64,000 nt of DNA from JAVVHE01 sp032249695. GTDB taxonomy: Bacteria > Pseudomonadota > Alphaproteobacteria > Sphingomonadales > Sphingomonadaceae. The notes beneath the pieces were generated by a model. That model searched no databases, had not been told where the DNA came from, and saw nothing but the letters and a program-made list of their open reading frames with translations. Positions 8,058 through 16,699 of this stretch are shown here, piece by piece; within the stretch, counting starts at the first letter, position 1; every line of letters begins with the position of its first letter. The stretch lies in contig JAVVHE010000006.1 in the NCBI GenBank assembly GCA_032249695.1, positions 62,001-126,000 of the forward strand, given 5' to 3'. A program made the position numbers and the translations under genes.

Positions 8058-8868
8058 GTCCGGCCGCTCCAGCCGCGGCCGCGCGTCCGCGCGGGCCCCG
8101 GAAATATTCCTGAATCCAAGGGTGGTCCAACGTCAGCAGCTCGTCGATCGTTCCGGTCGCGAGCACTTTGCCGTCGGCGAGCACTGCCACGCGGTCGCAG
8201 ATTGCGTAGAGCGTGTCGAGATCATGCGTGATGAGGAAGACGGTCAGCCCCAGCGTACGCGTGAGGTCGGCGACCAGCTCATCGAAGGCGGAGGCGCCGA
8301 TCGGGTCGAGGCCTGCCGTCGGTTCATCCAGAAACAGCAACGTTGGATCGAGCGCGAGCGCGCGCGCCAGCCCGGCGCGCTTCCGCATCCCGCCCGACAG
8401 TTCGGACGGGAACAGCGGCGCGGCGGTCGGCGGCAAGCCAGCGAGAGCGATCTTGTAGCCCGCGATCTCGTCCATCAGCGGCTGGCTGAGCGCGTAGAAT
8501 TCCCGAAGCGGCGCCTGGACATTCTCCGCAACGGTCAGGCCCGAGAACAGCGCGCCGTTCTGGAACAGCACGCCCCAGCGGCGGCGCAACTCGATCCCCT
8601 CCTTTTCGCCGAGGTGGAGCACCGGCTGCCCCAGCACCTCGACCGTTCCCGCATCGGGCCGCTGGAGCCCGATGATCGACCGCAGCAGCACCGACTTGCC
8701 CGTGCCCGATCCGCCGACGACTCCGAGGATCTCGCCGCGATGCACGTCGAGATCGAGGCCGCGGTGCACCTGCTGGCTGCCAAAGCTGGTCTTGAGGCCG
8801 CGAATCCTGATGACGGTCTCGCTCGCCGTCGCGGCGTCGACGCGGGGCAGGGTTTCGCTGTCGGCCAT
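8044..8868 (-). CDS. mlaF: MlaF-like ABC transporter ATPase of the lipid transport operon
   Basis: With the ATG at 8868 the protein has 274 residues; a longer frame upstream covers the permease gene and is rejected. Walker A GGSGTGKSV, ABC signature LSGGMRKRAG, Walker B LLFLDEPTAGLD and the H-loop FLITHD are all intact. The C-terminal extension (ILTLDHPWIQEYFRGPRG-like) is typical of MlaF. It powers the permease encoded just upstream; the genes lie 12 bases apart. Confidence 0.92.
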   Translation of the reverse strand: MADSETLPRVDAATASETVIRIRGLKTSFGSQQVHRGLDLDVHRGEILGVVGGSGTGKSVLLRSIIGLQRPDAGTVEVLGQPVLHLGEKEGIELRRRWGVLFQNGALFSGLTVAENVQAPLREFYALSQPLMDEIAGYKIALAGLPPTAAPLFPSELSGGMRKRAGLARALALDPTLLFLDEPTAGLDPIGASAFDELVADLTRTLGLTVFLITHDLDTLYAICDRVAVLADGKVLATGTIDELLTLDHPWIQEYFRGPRGRAAAAGAAGHGNP

Positions 8869-8879
8869 GCGCGCGCGGG

Positions 8880-10037
8880 TCAGATCCAGCCCACCGCAGT
8901 GAAGAACACCGCGAGGAACGCATCGAGGACGATCACCAGGAAGATTGACTGCACCACGGCGGCCGTCGTCCGCTCGCCGACGCTTTCGGCATTGCCCGTC
9001 ACCTGCATTCCATGAAAACAGCCGGTGATCGCGATGACACCGCCGAACAACGGCGCCTTGATGAGCGCGATCCACAAATCGCTGATCGGGGTAACCTCCT
9101 GCAGCCGCGTCACATACTGAACCGGCGCCATGTCGAGATCGGCGTAAACGAACAGCCCGCCCCCGATCAGCGCGCAGATCACGGCGAAGAACGTCAATAG
9201 CGGCATGCTCAGCACCAGCGCCAGCGCGCGTGGCGCCACCAGCACCTCGGTTGGATTGAGGCCGATCGTCCGCATCGCGTCGATCTCCTCACCCAGCTTC
9301 ATCGAGCCGATCTGGGCGGCGAAGGCCGAGCCCGAGCGGCCTGCGACCATGATCGCGGTCATCAGCACGCCAAGCTCGCGCATCGTGGCGCGCCCAATCA
9401 GGTTTACCGTGAACACGTCCGCCCCAAATTGCGCCAGCTGCACCGCACCCTGCTGCGCGATCACCAGACCGACAAGAAAACTCATCAGCCCGACGATGCC
9501 GAGCGCCTGAACCATCACCGCTTCGCCCTGGTGGACGACTGCGTTGAACCGCCATTGGCGCGGGTGGACGACAAGCCGCGCAAGGACTGCGAGCGTTACG
9601 CCCAGGAACGCGAAGAAGCCGCCAAGCGTCGCTACGGCGTTGACGACATAGTGGCCGACATTGTTGAGCGTGCGCGTCAGCAGGTCGGCCTGCTCGCGCC
9701 GCATCCGTTCAGGCTGGTCGGCGGCGCTCAACCGGTCGATCAGCTCGCCAAGACCGGGCGGGGCGCTGCGCAGCGTCGCCGGACCACCCGCCGCCGCCCA
9801 ATCGCGCAGCAGCCGGTGGACGATCCATGCTCCGGCGGTGTCGACTCGCTTCACGCCGCCAAGATCGAGGACAAGTGCATCCGGCCCGGGCGCAATCGTG
9901 CGGAGATCGTTGTCGAGCCCGGCGATGTTGGCGATCGTCAGCCGCCCCGCGATCGCGATCTCACGCGTCCCGCGGTCCGCTCGATCGCTGACGATCCGGG
10001 CCGGATCGCTTCCGGCGGGTTGCAGTTGATGCTGCAT
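8880..10037 (-). CDS. mlaE: MlaE-type permease with N-terminal STAS domain
   Basis: The N-terminal part (about residues 20-115: LTIANIAGLDND, LVLDLGGVKRVDTAGAW) is a STAS domain, which in E. coli is the separate MlaB. From about residue 140 an MlaE permease follows, with several membrane helices and the conserved QIGSMKLGEEIDAMRTIG and NPTEVLVAPRALAL segments. I chose the ATG at 10037 (385 residues). The ATG at 10076 is also possible but would overlap the divergent HAD gene start head to head. Fusion of the MlaB and MlaE roles is common in alphaproteobacteria. Confidence 0.88.
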   Translation of the reverse strand: MQHQLQPAGSDPARIVSDRADRGTREIAIAGRLTIANIAGLDNDLRTIAPGPDALVLDLGGVKRVDTAGAWIVHRLLRDWAAAGGPATLRSAPPGLGELIDRLSAADQPERMRREQADLLTRTLNNVGHYVVNAVATLGGFFAFLGVTLAVLARLVVHPRQWRFNAVVHQGEAVMVQALGIVGLMSFLVGLVIAQQGAVQLAQFGADVFTVNLIGRATMRELGVLMTAIMVAGRSGSAFAAQIGSMKLGEEIDAMRTIGLNPTEVLVAPRALALVLSMPLLTFFAVICALIGGGLFVYADLDMAPVQYVTRLQEVTPISDLWIALIKAPLFGGVIAITGCFHGMQVTGNAESVGERTTAAVVQSIFLVIVLDAFLAVFFTAVGWI

Positions 10038-10074
10038 CTGGCGTTCGGTCCGACCCCGTGCTTGGACGGCTTTC

Positions 10075-10743
10075 ATGCGGCTGTCTATCTTCGACCTGGA
10101 CGAGACGATCACCGCCACGCCAACGTTCCTTCGCTGGATCCTGTTCTGGGTGCGCACCGAGGCGCCGTGGCGCGCGCCGCTGCTGCTGCTGGCGGGCCTG
10201 GCGTGCGTGCCGTGGGCGCTGGGTTGGACCAGCCGCGGCGGCCTCAAGTCCTTCGCCGCGCGCATGGCGATGGGCTCCGCGATCAGCCGCGCGCGGCTGG
10301 TGCGCGCAGCGAGCGCGTTTGCCGAGCGCGAGCTGCGCGTGAACGTGCTGGCCGACGCGGTCGCGCGCATCGCCGCCGAGCGCGCGCAGGGCCGCGCGGT
10401 CGTGCTCGCCTCGGCCAGCTTCCACGCCTACGTGTCGGCCTTCGGCGAGCGGCTGGGGGCAGCGGCCGCGATCGGCACGCTGATGCCCGAGATCGACGAC
10501 GAGCGCTTGCGACCCGTGGTCTATGGCGGCAACGTCTACGCCGCCGAGAAGCAGGCGCGCGTCGCCGCATGGCTCCGCGCGCAGGGCGTGGAGCGTAGCG
10601 CAGCACATATCCGCTTTTTCAGCGACCACATCAGCGACGCCCCGATGTTCGGCTGGGCCGACGAGGCGATCGCGGTCAACCCGCGCCCGGCGCTCGCGGC
10701 GCTCGCCGAAGCCAATGGCTGGCGCGTGGAGCGCTGGCGCTAG
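10075..10743 (+). CDS. HAD-superfamily (subfamily IB) phosphatase
   Basis: The 222-residue protein opens with the HAD motif I FDLDETIT (nucleophile Asp7). Motif II lies in VVLASASFHAY and motif IV in FFSDHISDAPMF. A predicted helical or hydrophobic cap follows motif I (FLRWILFWV to LLLLAGLACVPWALG). Relatives include PgpC-like lipid phosphatases and phosphoserine-phosphatase-like enzymes; the hydrophobic segment and the adjoining lipid transport operon make a lipid phosphate substrate plausible, but this is inference. It is divergent from the permease gene with almost no spacer. Confidence 0.82.
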   Translation: MRLSIFDLDETITATPTFLRWILFWVRTEAPWRAPLLLLAGLACVPWALGWTSRGGLKSFAARMAMGSAISRARLVRAASAFAERELRVNVLADAVARIAAERAQGRAVVLASASFHAYVSAFGERLGAAAAIGTLMPEIDDERLRPVVYGGNVYAAEKQARVAAWLRAQGVERSAAHIRFFSDHISDAPMFGWADEAIAVNPRPALAALAEANGWRVERWR

Positions 10744-10948
10744 GCAGCACCGGGCGGGCGCAAGCGCCAATGCTGGCGTCCTTTGGTCGATACAGCGCCC
10801 ACGGTGCCATCAGATGCGCCCGACCGGGACCGCGCCCACGCCCTCTATCCGTCGCGCGGTGACGTGCGGCGCGGCCGGATCTCAGGCCTCTCAGCACCGG
10901 GCGTGGCGAAGCTCATCCGGTCACAGGCGATCGAAGAGCGCGAGCCGC

Positions 10949-11581
10949 CTACGCGGCTTCGTTGCCGCGTCGCTCCAGCCCCTCGCGCAGCAACCGGTTG
11001 GCGCGTTCGATCACGTCGCTGCGGTCCTCGCCGTCGGCCCACAGTCCGAAGCGCAAGCCCAGAAACACGTTCATCCCCGCGACGGCCCAGGCTTCGACCT
11101 CGCCGATGCCATCCCGCAGTTCCCCCGTTTCCGCTCCTGCCTTGAGGCGTCGGGCGATGCGGCTGACCGTCGTTTCGTAGTGCGCGCGGTGCGCGTCGGG
11201 GGCAACGAACTCGGCCTCGTCGATGATCCGGTAGATCGCCTGGTTGGCATCGACATAGTCGAGGAACGCGGACAGCGCAGCGCCTTCGCGCGCGGCTGCT
11301 CCGGTGGTTTCGGCGAGGCGGGGCGCGACGAACGCCTTCAGCCCTTCGGACAGATACGCGATCGCCGCGCGGAAGACGGCCTCCTTGCTTTCGAAATGCG
11401 TGTAGAAGCTGCCGAGCGCAACGCCCGCTCGCCGCGTGATTTCGCCAATGCCAGTGGCGTGGAAGCCCCGCTCGCCGAACTCGTGCACCGCCGCGTCGAG
11501 CAGCGCCTGGCGCGTGCGGCGGCCGCGCTCGGTGCGCGCACCCTGTGCCGCGCTTGCATCAGCCCGAACCACGTCCGCCAT
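10949..11581 (-). CDS. TetR/AcrR-family transcriptional regulator
   Basis: The 210-residue protein has an N-terminal TetR helix-turn-helix (about residues 20-65: RQALLDAAVHEFGERGF, TGIGEITRRAGVALGSFYTHF, SKEAVFRAAI), then a C-terminal ligand-binding region ending LREGLERRGNEAA. I take the ATG at 11581; a GTG lies two codons upstream. It is divergent from the TonB-dependent receptor, and a near-perfect 21-bp palindrome sits between the two starts, so it probably represses the receptor and itself. Confidence 0.88.
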   Translation of the reverse strand: MADVVRADASAAQGARTERGRRTRQALLDAAVHEFGERGFHATGIGEITRRAGVALGSFYTHFESKEAVFRAAIAYLSEGLKAFVAPRLAETTGAAAREGAALSAFLDYVDANQAIYRIIDEAEFVAPDAHRAHYETTVSRIARRLKAGAETGELRDGIGEVEAWAVAGMNVFLGLRFGLWADGEDRSDVIERANRLLREGLERRGNEAA

Positions 11582-11599
11582 CGCCACACATCCAAAAGT

Positions 11600-11620
11600 T
11601 GAAACCTGATTCAGCTTTCA
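11600..11620. promoter_or_regulatory. candidate TetR operator in the tetR/receptor divergent promoter
   Basis: TGAAA-C-CTGA-T-TCAG-C-TTTCA is symmetric at every position except one C/C pair and the odd central base. The size and two-part symmetry suit a TetR dimer site. It lies 19 bp from the regulator ATG and 72 bp before the receptor ATG. Confidence 0.6.
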
Positions 11621-11691
11621 GTATTGCGGACCCGTCATCGGTTTCAAGCCCGCCGTCTGAGCGAGCGGGTGCCAACGGGGAGAGATTTGCC

Positions 11692-14019
11692 ATGCGCCAT
11701 GCCACCGCTTCGTTGATTGCGCTTGCCGCCGCGCTGTCCGCGCAGGACGCGACCGCACAGACGCCCGCCGCGGCCGCTTCGCCCGCAAGCGACATTGCCA
11801 CGGACTCGACCGAAATCGTCGTGACCGCGCGGCGCCGCGAGGAGCGCCTGCTCGATGTGCCAGTCGCCGTCACCGCCTACACGCAGCTTGCCGCCGAACG
11901 GCTGGGCGCGGTCGATCTTTCCGGCGTGCAGGGCACCAGCCCTAATGTGAATATCGTGCAGGGACGCGGTTCTTCGACCAATGCGAACATCTTCATTCGC
12001 GGCATCGGTCAGCCCGATGCGCTGCAGACCTTCGATCCGGCGGTCGGTATCTATGTCGATGGAGTTTATATCAGCCGTATCCAGGGCGCGCTGTTCAATC
12101 TGTACGATGTTGAGCGTGTCGAGGTGCTGCGCGGGCCGCAGGGAACGCTCTACGGTAAGAACACGATCGGCGGTGCAGTCAATATCGTCAGCCGCAAGCC
12201 CAATCTGAATGAAGTCACGGGCAATGTTAGCGTCGGCTATGGCGAGTATAACCAAGTGCTGGCGAACGGCTACGTCTCGGTTCCGCTCGTTTCTGACAAG
12301 CTCGCGCTGTCGCTCTCCAGCGTTTATGACACGCGCGACGGGCTGGTGACCGATCCGCGCACTGGCCGCCGCTACAACAACCGCGACACCTATGCCGGCC
12401 GCGGCATCCTGCGCTTCCAGCCAGTCGACAATTTCGATGCGACGCTGGCAGTCGATTACACCCGCGTGCGCACGGCGCCGACGCTCGGCTACCCCACCGC
12501 GCCGTTGCTGGCAACACGCTTCGTGCCTGCGAGCGCAGTGGTGCTAGTCCCGGCGCAGCCATATGGGCCATATGACTATAAGGCATCAACCAGCCTGCTT
12601 CCCGGCCAGGGCCAGAAGCTTGACCACGTCGGCGTCAACTACACGATGAACTGGCGTGTCGGCGACGGTTTCACGCTGACGTCGATTACTGGTTTTCGCA
12701 CGCTGCGCGCTCCGTTCTATATCGACATCGATGCCAGCCAAGCGCAGACGGGCGACGTGCTTGTGGACATCAAGCAGGAGCAATATAGTCAGGAGTTGCA
12801 GCTTAAATACACTAGCCGCAAGCTGACCGGCGTCTTCGGGCTGTATTACCTCCATGAAAACGTGCGCAGTCATCAAGAAGCCTATGCAAACGATCTGTTC
12901 CAGCTGACCGCAACCGTGCCGATCACTTTCACACGTTTTATCGACGACGATCAGGATTTGGACAGCTGCGCAGCCTTCGGCCAGGCGACCTATAACTTTT
13001 CCGACCAGTTCGCCTTCACCGCGGGCCTGCGCTATACGAACGAGAAGAAGCGGTATAACCGCTTTACAACCACAAGCTCGACACTGGGCACGCTGAATGG
13101 CCTCGCGTTCAGCTTCCCCGGCAGCCTTCCAGCGCCGTTTTCAACGCAAAACAGCGTGACGTTCGAAGATTGGTCGCCGTCGTTCACGCTCAGCTACAAG
13201 CCGAACCCTGACCTTCTCGTCTAAGCCTCGGGCTCGCGCGGGTTCAAATCGGGCGGCTTCAACGGGCGCGTGAACGGGCTGGCGGACGTGACGCAGATCG
13301 TGAGCGGGCAGTCGGTGGTGGTGCCGTTCTTCAAGCCCGAGACGGTCTGGACCTACGAAGGCGGCGTCAAGGGCACGCTTCTCAACCGCAAGCTCACCTT
13401 CGCGCTCGATGGTTTCTACAGCGACTATTCGAATTTCCAGGCGCGCGTCGGCGCGGGCGGCACGGGCGTGGGCTCGACGGGCGCGCTCCCCGTCATCAAC
13501 GCGGGCAAGCTGGTCATCTGGGGGTTCGAGGCGGAAATCGGCGCGCAGCCGGTGAAGGGCCTCAACCTCGCGCTGACGGCGGGCTATCTCGATGCGCGCT
13601 ACGACCGGTTCGACGACACGCGCCGCGCGCCCAACCTGTCGTGCAACCCCACCGGCACGCAGATCACCTGCAAGCCCGCCTTCGCACCGCCCGTCACCGC
13701 AAGCGTGCAGGCGAGCTACAGCTGGACGCTGTCGCCGGGCCGCACGATCGTGTTCGGCGGCGACGGGCGCTATGTCGGCAAGCAGTATCTGAGCGTCGAC
13801 AATCGCTTCCCCGGCCTGTTCGAGGACGGCTATGTGATCGGGAATCTGTTCGCCGAGTATAACGCGCCGGCCGGCTACTACTTCCGCGTGAACGTGCGGA
13901 ATGTCGGCGACGCGCGCTACAAGACCGACGGGCAGGAGTTTTCGAGCGTTGGTAATATCCAGACCGTCTATTACGGCGACCCGCGGACGTGGCAGGCGAC
14001 GGTGGGCTTCCGCTTCTAG
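11692..14019 (+). pseudogene. TonB-dependent receptor interrupted by an in-frame TAA
   Basis: A complete receptor frame of 776 codons, broken once by TAA at 13222-13224 (codon 511). The start at 11692 has a good GGGGAGAG ribosome binding site and a signal peptide ending near DATAQT. The TonB box region is STEIVVTARRREERL, followed by a plug domain (VERVEVLRGPQGTLYGKNTIGG) and a beta barrel ending in an aromatic Phe (VGFRF). Around the break the frame reads PDLLV-stop-ASGSRGFKSGGFNG; relatives have VYAS here, so one base change (TAT or TAC to TAA) explains it. The rest (13225-14019) stays open. The first half is visibly less GC-rich than the second. Substrate unknown. Confidence 0.85.
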
Positions 14020-14033
14020 CGCCCGTCTTTCTG

Positions 14034-14068
14034 ACCGTGTCATGCCAGCGAAAGCCGGTGTCTGACCT
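14034..14068. repeat. REP-like hairpin downstream of the receptor
   Basis: GTGTCATGCCAGCGAAAGCC and its neighbours form a small stem with a GAAA loop. The pattern resembles the widespread proteobacterial palindromic repeat usually written around GCGAAGGCGGGAAT. It lies between converging genes and could serve as a terminator. Confidence 0.45.
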
Positions 14069-14151
14069 CGTCGGCCGCACGGCGCAGGGCGCGGTCACGC
14101 CCCGGCTTACGCAGGGGTGACTATTGGGGGCGGTGGGGCCGTGCGTCGAAG

Positions 14152-14901
14152 CTAAGCTCCGCTCGACCCGCCGTCGCCGCCCCGCTCCCCCGCCTTGGCG
14201 ACGTTCCACAGCGCGTCCTTCTGCGCCAGCGGCAGCGCGGCGAAATCCTGCCCCGCGGCGGCTTCCATTGCGCGAAAGCGGCGTTCAAACTTGGCGTTGG
14301 CGGCGCGCAGCGCGGCTTCGGGGTCGATGCCCTTGTGGCGAGCTACGTTCACAACCGCGAACAGCAGGTCGCCCAGTTCGTCGGCCGCCGCCTCGGCTGT
14401 GGTGGCGGCGTCGAGCTCGGCCAGCTCCTCGGCCACCTTGGCGCGCGGACCCCCCGCATCGGGCCAATCGAAGCCGGTGCGCGCGGCGCGCTTTTGCAGC
14501 TTCTCCGCCCGCGTCAGCGCCGGGAAGCCTGCGGGCACGTTGTCCATCGCCGACGCGCGCGGCTTCTCGGCGGCCTTGATCGCCTCCCAGTTCGCCAGAA
14601 CCTCGCCGGCCGTCTCGGCGCGCACGTCGCCGAAAATATGCGGGTGGCGGCGCTCCATCTTGTCGGCGATCGCGGCGGCCACATCGTCGATCGCGAACAG
14701 CCCCGCCTCCTCGGCCATGCGCGCATGGAACACCACCTGCAGCAGCAGGTCGCCCAGCTCCTCGCGCAGATCGGTCATGCTGCCGCGCTCGATCGCGTCG
14801 GCGACCTCATAGGCTTCCTCGATCGTGTAGGGCGCGATCGAGGCGAAGTCCTGCTCGCGGTCCCACGGACAGCCGACGGCTGGATCGCGCAGGCGCGCCA
14901 C
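14152..14901 (-). CDS. mazG: nucleoside triphosphate pyrophosphohydrolase MazG
   Basis: House-cleaning enzyme that hydrolyses NTPs to NMP and pyrophosphate. The protein has the two tandem MazG domains. The first carries CPWDREQ, the metal-binding EEAYEVADAIE, and EELGDLLLQVVFHA; the second carries KVAEELAEL and ADELGDLLFAVVNVARH. I place the start at GTG 14901 (249 residues). Family members usually begin about ten residues earlier, and the frame stays open upstream (LTNLSRLLAI) to a CTG that overlaps the stop of the DUF2721 gene just after a CGGAGG sequence, so that non-canonical start is possible. Confidence 0.9.
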   Translation of the reverse strand: MARLRDPAVGCPWDREQDFASIAPYTIEEAYEVADAIERGSMTDLREELGDLLLQVVFHARMAEEAGLFAIDDVAAAIADKMERRHPHIFGDVRAETAGEVLANWEAIKAAEKPRASAMDNVPAGFPALTRAEKLQKRAARTGFDWPDAGGPRAKVAEELAELDAATTAEAAADELGDLLFAVVNVARHKGIDPEAALRAANAKFERRFRAMEAAAGQDFAALPLAQKDALWNVAKAGERGGDGGSSGA

Positions 14902-14927
14902 GATCGCCAGCAGGCGGGACAGGTTGG

Positions 14928-15416
14928 TCAGCGGAGCCTCCGATAGAACGCGGGCAGGTCACCCGGAGTGGACGGCGCCTCCATGATCAGCTCTGTCTTT
15001 ACCCTGATCGTGCGCGTCGCGATCCGCACCTCCAGCAGGAAGACGCTGAGGCCCGCCGTTAGCAGGCTCACCGAAATCACGAACAGCGGCGGCACGAAGC
15101 GGCTGGCATGGAGGGGTGTTGCCTCGGCGACGAACAGGGTGCCGATGAGGATGCACGCGAACACCGCAGCCGCCACGCACAGCCCGACCGCGCGGTTGGC
15201 GAGCACCATGCGGCGATCGAGGATGGCGAGCAGCCGGATCGCCTCGTCGCGCAGCACGCCGTCGGCTGGCAGTTCCGCCTCGACCGCGCGCGCGCGGTCG
15301 ATCACCCGGCCGAGCCGCGTGGTGACGACATTCAGCAGCCCCCCAATCGCGGTTAGCAGAAACACGGGCGTCAGCGCGAGCTGGATCGCCTGCGCGACGC
15401 CGGATTCGTTGCCCAT
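14928..15416 (-). CDS. DUF2721-family inner-membrane protein
   Basis: 162 residues from the ATG at 15416. Three hydrophobic segments are visible: VAQAIQLALTPVFLLTAIG near the start, VGLCVAAAVFACILIGTLFV in the middle, and FVISVSLLTAGLSVFLLEV near the end. A basic RLGRVIDRARAVE stretch lies between the first two. This matches the DUF2721 family, of unknown function. Its stop lies 26 bases before the mazG start, so the two may be cotranscribed. Confidence 0.75.
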   Translation of the reverse strand: MGNESGVAQAIQLALTPVFLLTAIGGLLNVVTTRLGRVIDRARAVEAELPADGVLRDEAIRLLAILDRRMVLANRAVGLCVAAAVFACILIGTLFVAEATPLHASRFVPPLFVISVSLLTAGLSVFLLEVRIATRTIRVKTELIMEAPSTPGDLPAFYRRLR

Positions 15417-15753
15417 CGCCACCGCTTCGCCGGGGGGGCGCGGCAGCGTCAAGCCCTCGCGGCCGTGTCCAGCCGGCGCGCCTTGGATGATGCGGTCCGC
15501 GACCCCGGCACGGTCGCCGAACGGGTCATCCAGCGCAGCCGCGACAAGCGCGATCCCGATCAGCCGGCCGCCGAGCGCCTTCGACGCTGGCTCGGGCGAT
15601 TCGAGCTCGCCGCCGAACGTCCATGCGAAGCGGACGTTCGCGACGACGAGCGCCGCGATGAACCGTCAAGGGTCACCGCAATCGTGCTGTAGCGCCGCTC
15701 CACCGTCCGAACCGGAACGGGTGCGTCGCCGTTCCGTCCCGTCTGGCGAGACG
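15417..15753. other. gap between DUF2721 and SapC genes, with a startless open frame
   Basis: On the minus strand the frame of the DUF2721 gene remains open upstream from 15452 to about 15660 and encodes plausible residues (FIAALVVANVRFAWTFGG, then LIGIALVAAALDDPFGD). The only start in this stretch is a TTG at 15452. It may be decayed coding sequence fused to the gene, or chance. No RNA gene or clear promoter was recognised. Confidence 0.4.
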
Positions 15754-16497
15754 TCAGGCCGCGGGGCCCTGCCCCATCTGGAACAGGTTCGAAATCTGCC
15801 CCAGGCTGAACAGGTGGGCATAGATCATGCCCAGCATCCCGTTCTGCACCGCCTTGCGCGACTGGTCGCCGCGAAGCTCGCGCAGCTTGTTTTCGTCGAC
15901 CATGCGGAAACCACGATAGACTGCCGGGTCGCGGCCCTCGATCTGGATTGTCACCTCGCCGTCAATGACGATGTTGAGCTCGTCCAGCTCGGTCATGAAC
16001 TGGCGCGTGCGCATCACCGCCTGCTCAAACTGGTCGCAGAAACTCAGCGCGTTCTTGGTCACCTCGGTCGGCTGATCGCCATCGAACAGCATCTCGCCGA
16101 TGCCGGGAGCGAACAGACCGCTGGCATCATCGAAGCAGAGCGAGAGCTCCTCGGTATTTTCGTTCAGTTTCGCGAGGATGAACGGGTAGCGGCGGACATA
16201 GGCGGGCACGTATTTCCCCGGCGCCCACTGGCCGTCGGGGCCGATGAACAGGTTGCGCCCATCCGCCATTCCCACGAGCGCGAGCGGAGCCGCGCCCGGA
16301 CCCGCGCCGAACACCACCGGGTAGTCGCGCTGCGCAATTACAAACTCGTCGACTGTCAGCGGGATGGCGTGGCTGTGGCGCGCGAACTCTAGGTTCGCCG
16401 GCGGCGTAAAGCCCCAATTGGGGTGCAGCTGCGACGAGAGCGGGACAACGGAGCCGTAGAAGAGGGGCAGCTGCTGGGCAGGCGCTTGCGAAGCCAT
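15754..16497 (-). CDS. SapC-family protein
   Basis: 247 residues from the ATG at 16497, with no signal peptide or membrane segment. The pattern LFYGSVVPLSSQLHPNWGF, then DEFVIAQRDYPVVFG, RNLFIGPDGQWAPGKYVPAYVRRYPFIL and CFDDASGLF is characteristic of SapC-family proteins. The family was named for its link to a Campylobacter S-layer locus but is common in sphingomonads and Caulobacter, often near TonB-dependent receptors; its function is not settled. It is divergent from the TelA gene. Confidence 0.85.
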   Translation of the reverse strand: MASQAPAQQLPLFYGSVVPLSSQLHPNWGFTPPANLEFARHSHAIPLTVDEFVIAQRDYPVVFGAGPGAAPLALVGMADGRNLFIGPDGQWAPGKYVPAYVRRYPFILAKLNENTEELSLCFDDASGLFAPGIGEMLFDGDQPTEVTKNALSFCDQFEQAVMRTRQFMTELDELNIVIDGEVTIQIEGRDPAVYRGFRMVDENKLRELRGDQSRKAVQNGMLGMIYAHLFSLGQISNLFQMGQGPAA

Positions 16498-16634
16498 CGT
16501 GTGGTCGATCCAAACAGGTCTAGCTGATGCGGGGATGCGGCACCGCTCTAGAGGTGCGCGATGGCCGAGCGCAACCGGCTTCGCATGGCTGCGCGGCTCA
16601 CCGTATTGCGCCCCTACCACGGCGGCTGGCATGC

Positions 16635-16640
16635 ACTATA
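16635..16640 (+). promoter_or_regulatory. consensus -10 box upstream of the TelA gene
   Basis: TATAAT, preceded by TGC two bases upstream (extended -10 style), stands out in this GC-rich gap and lies 60 bp before the TelA start. The best -35 candidate, TTGCGC at 16606, is too far away (23 bp), so the extended -10 may be what matters. Confidence 0.4.
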
Positions 16641-16699
16641 ATCGGTAGCGGCGCGCGACCCGATTCTCCCTGTCCGCGCGCGAAGGAGTTGCCTCGACC

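Noticed and set aside
13240..13260. tRNA-like GGTTCAAATC
   Set aside because: It lies inside the receptor coding sequence (GFKSG) and has no cloverleaf around it.
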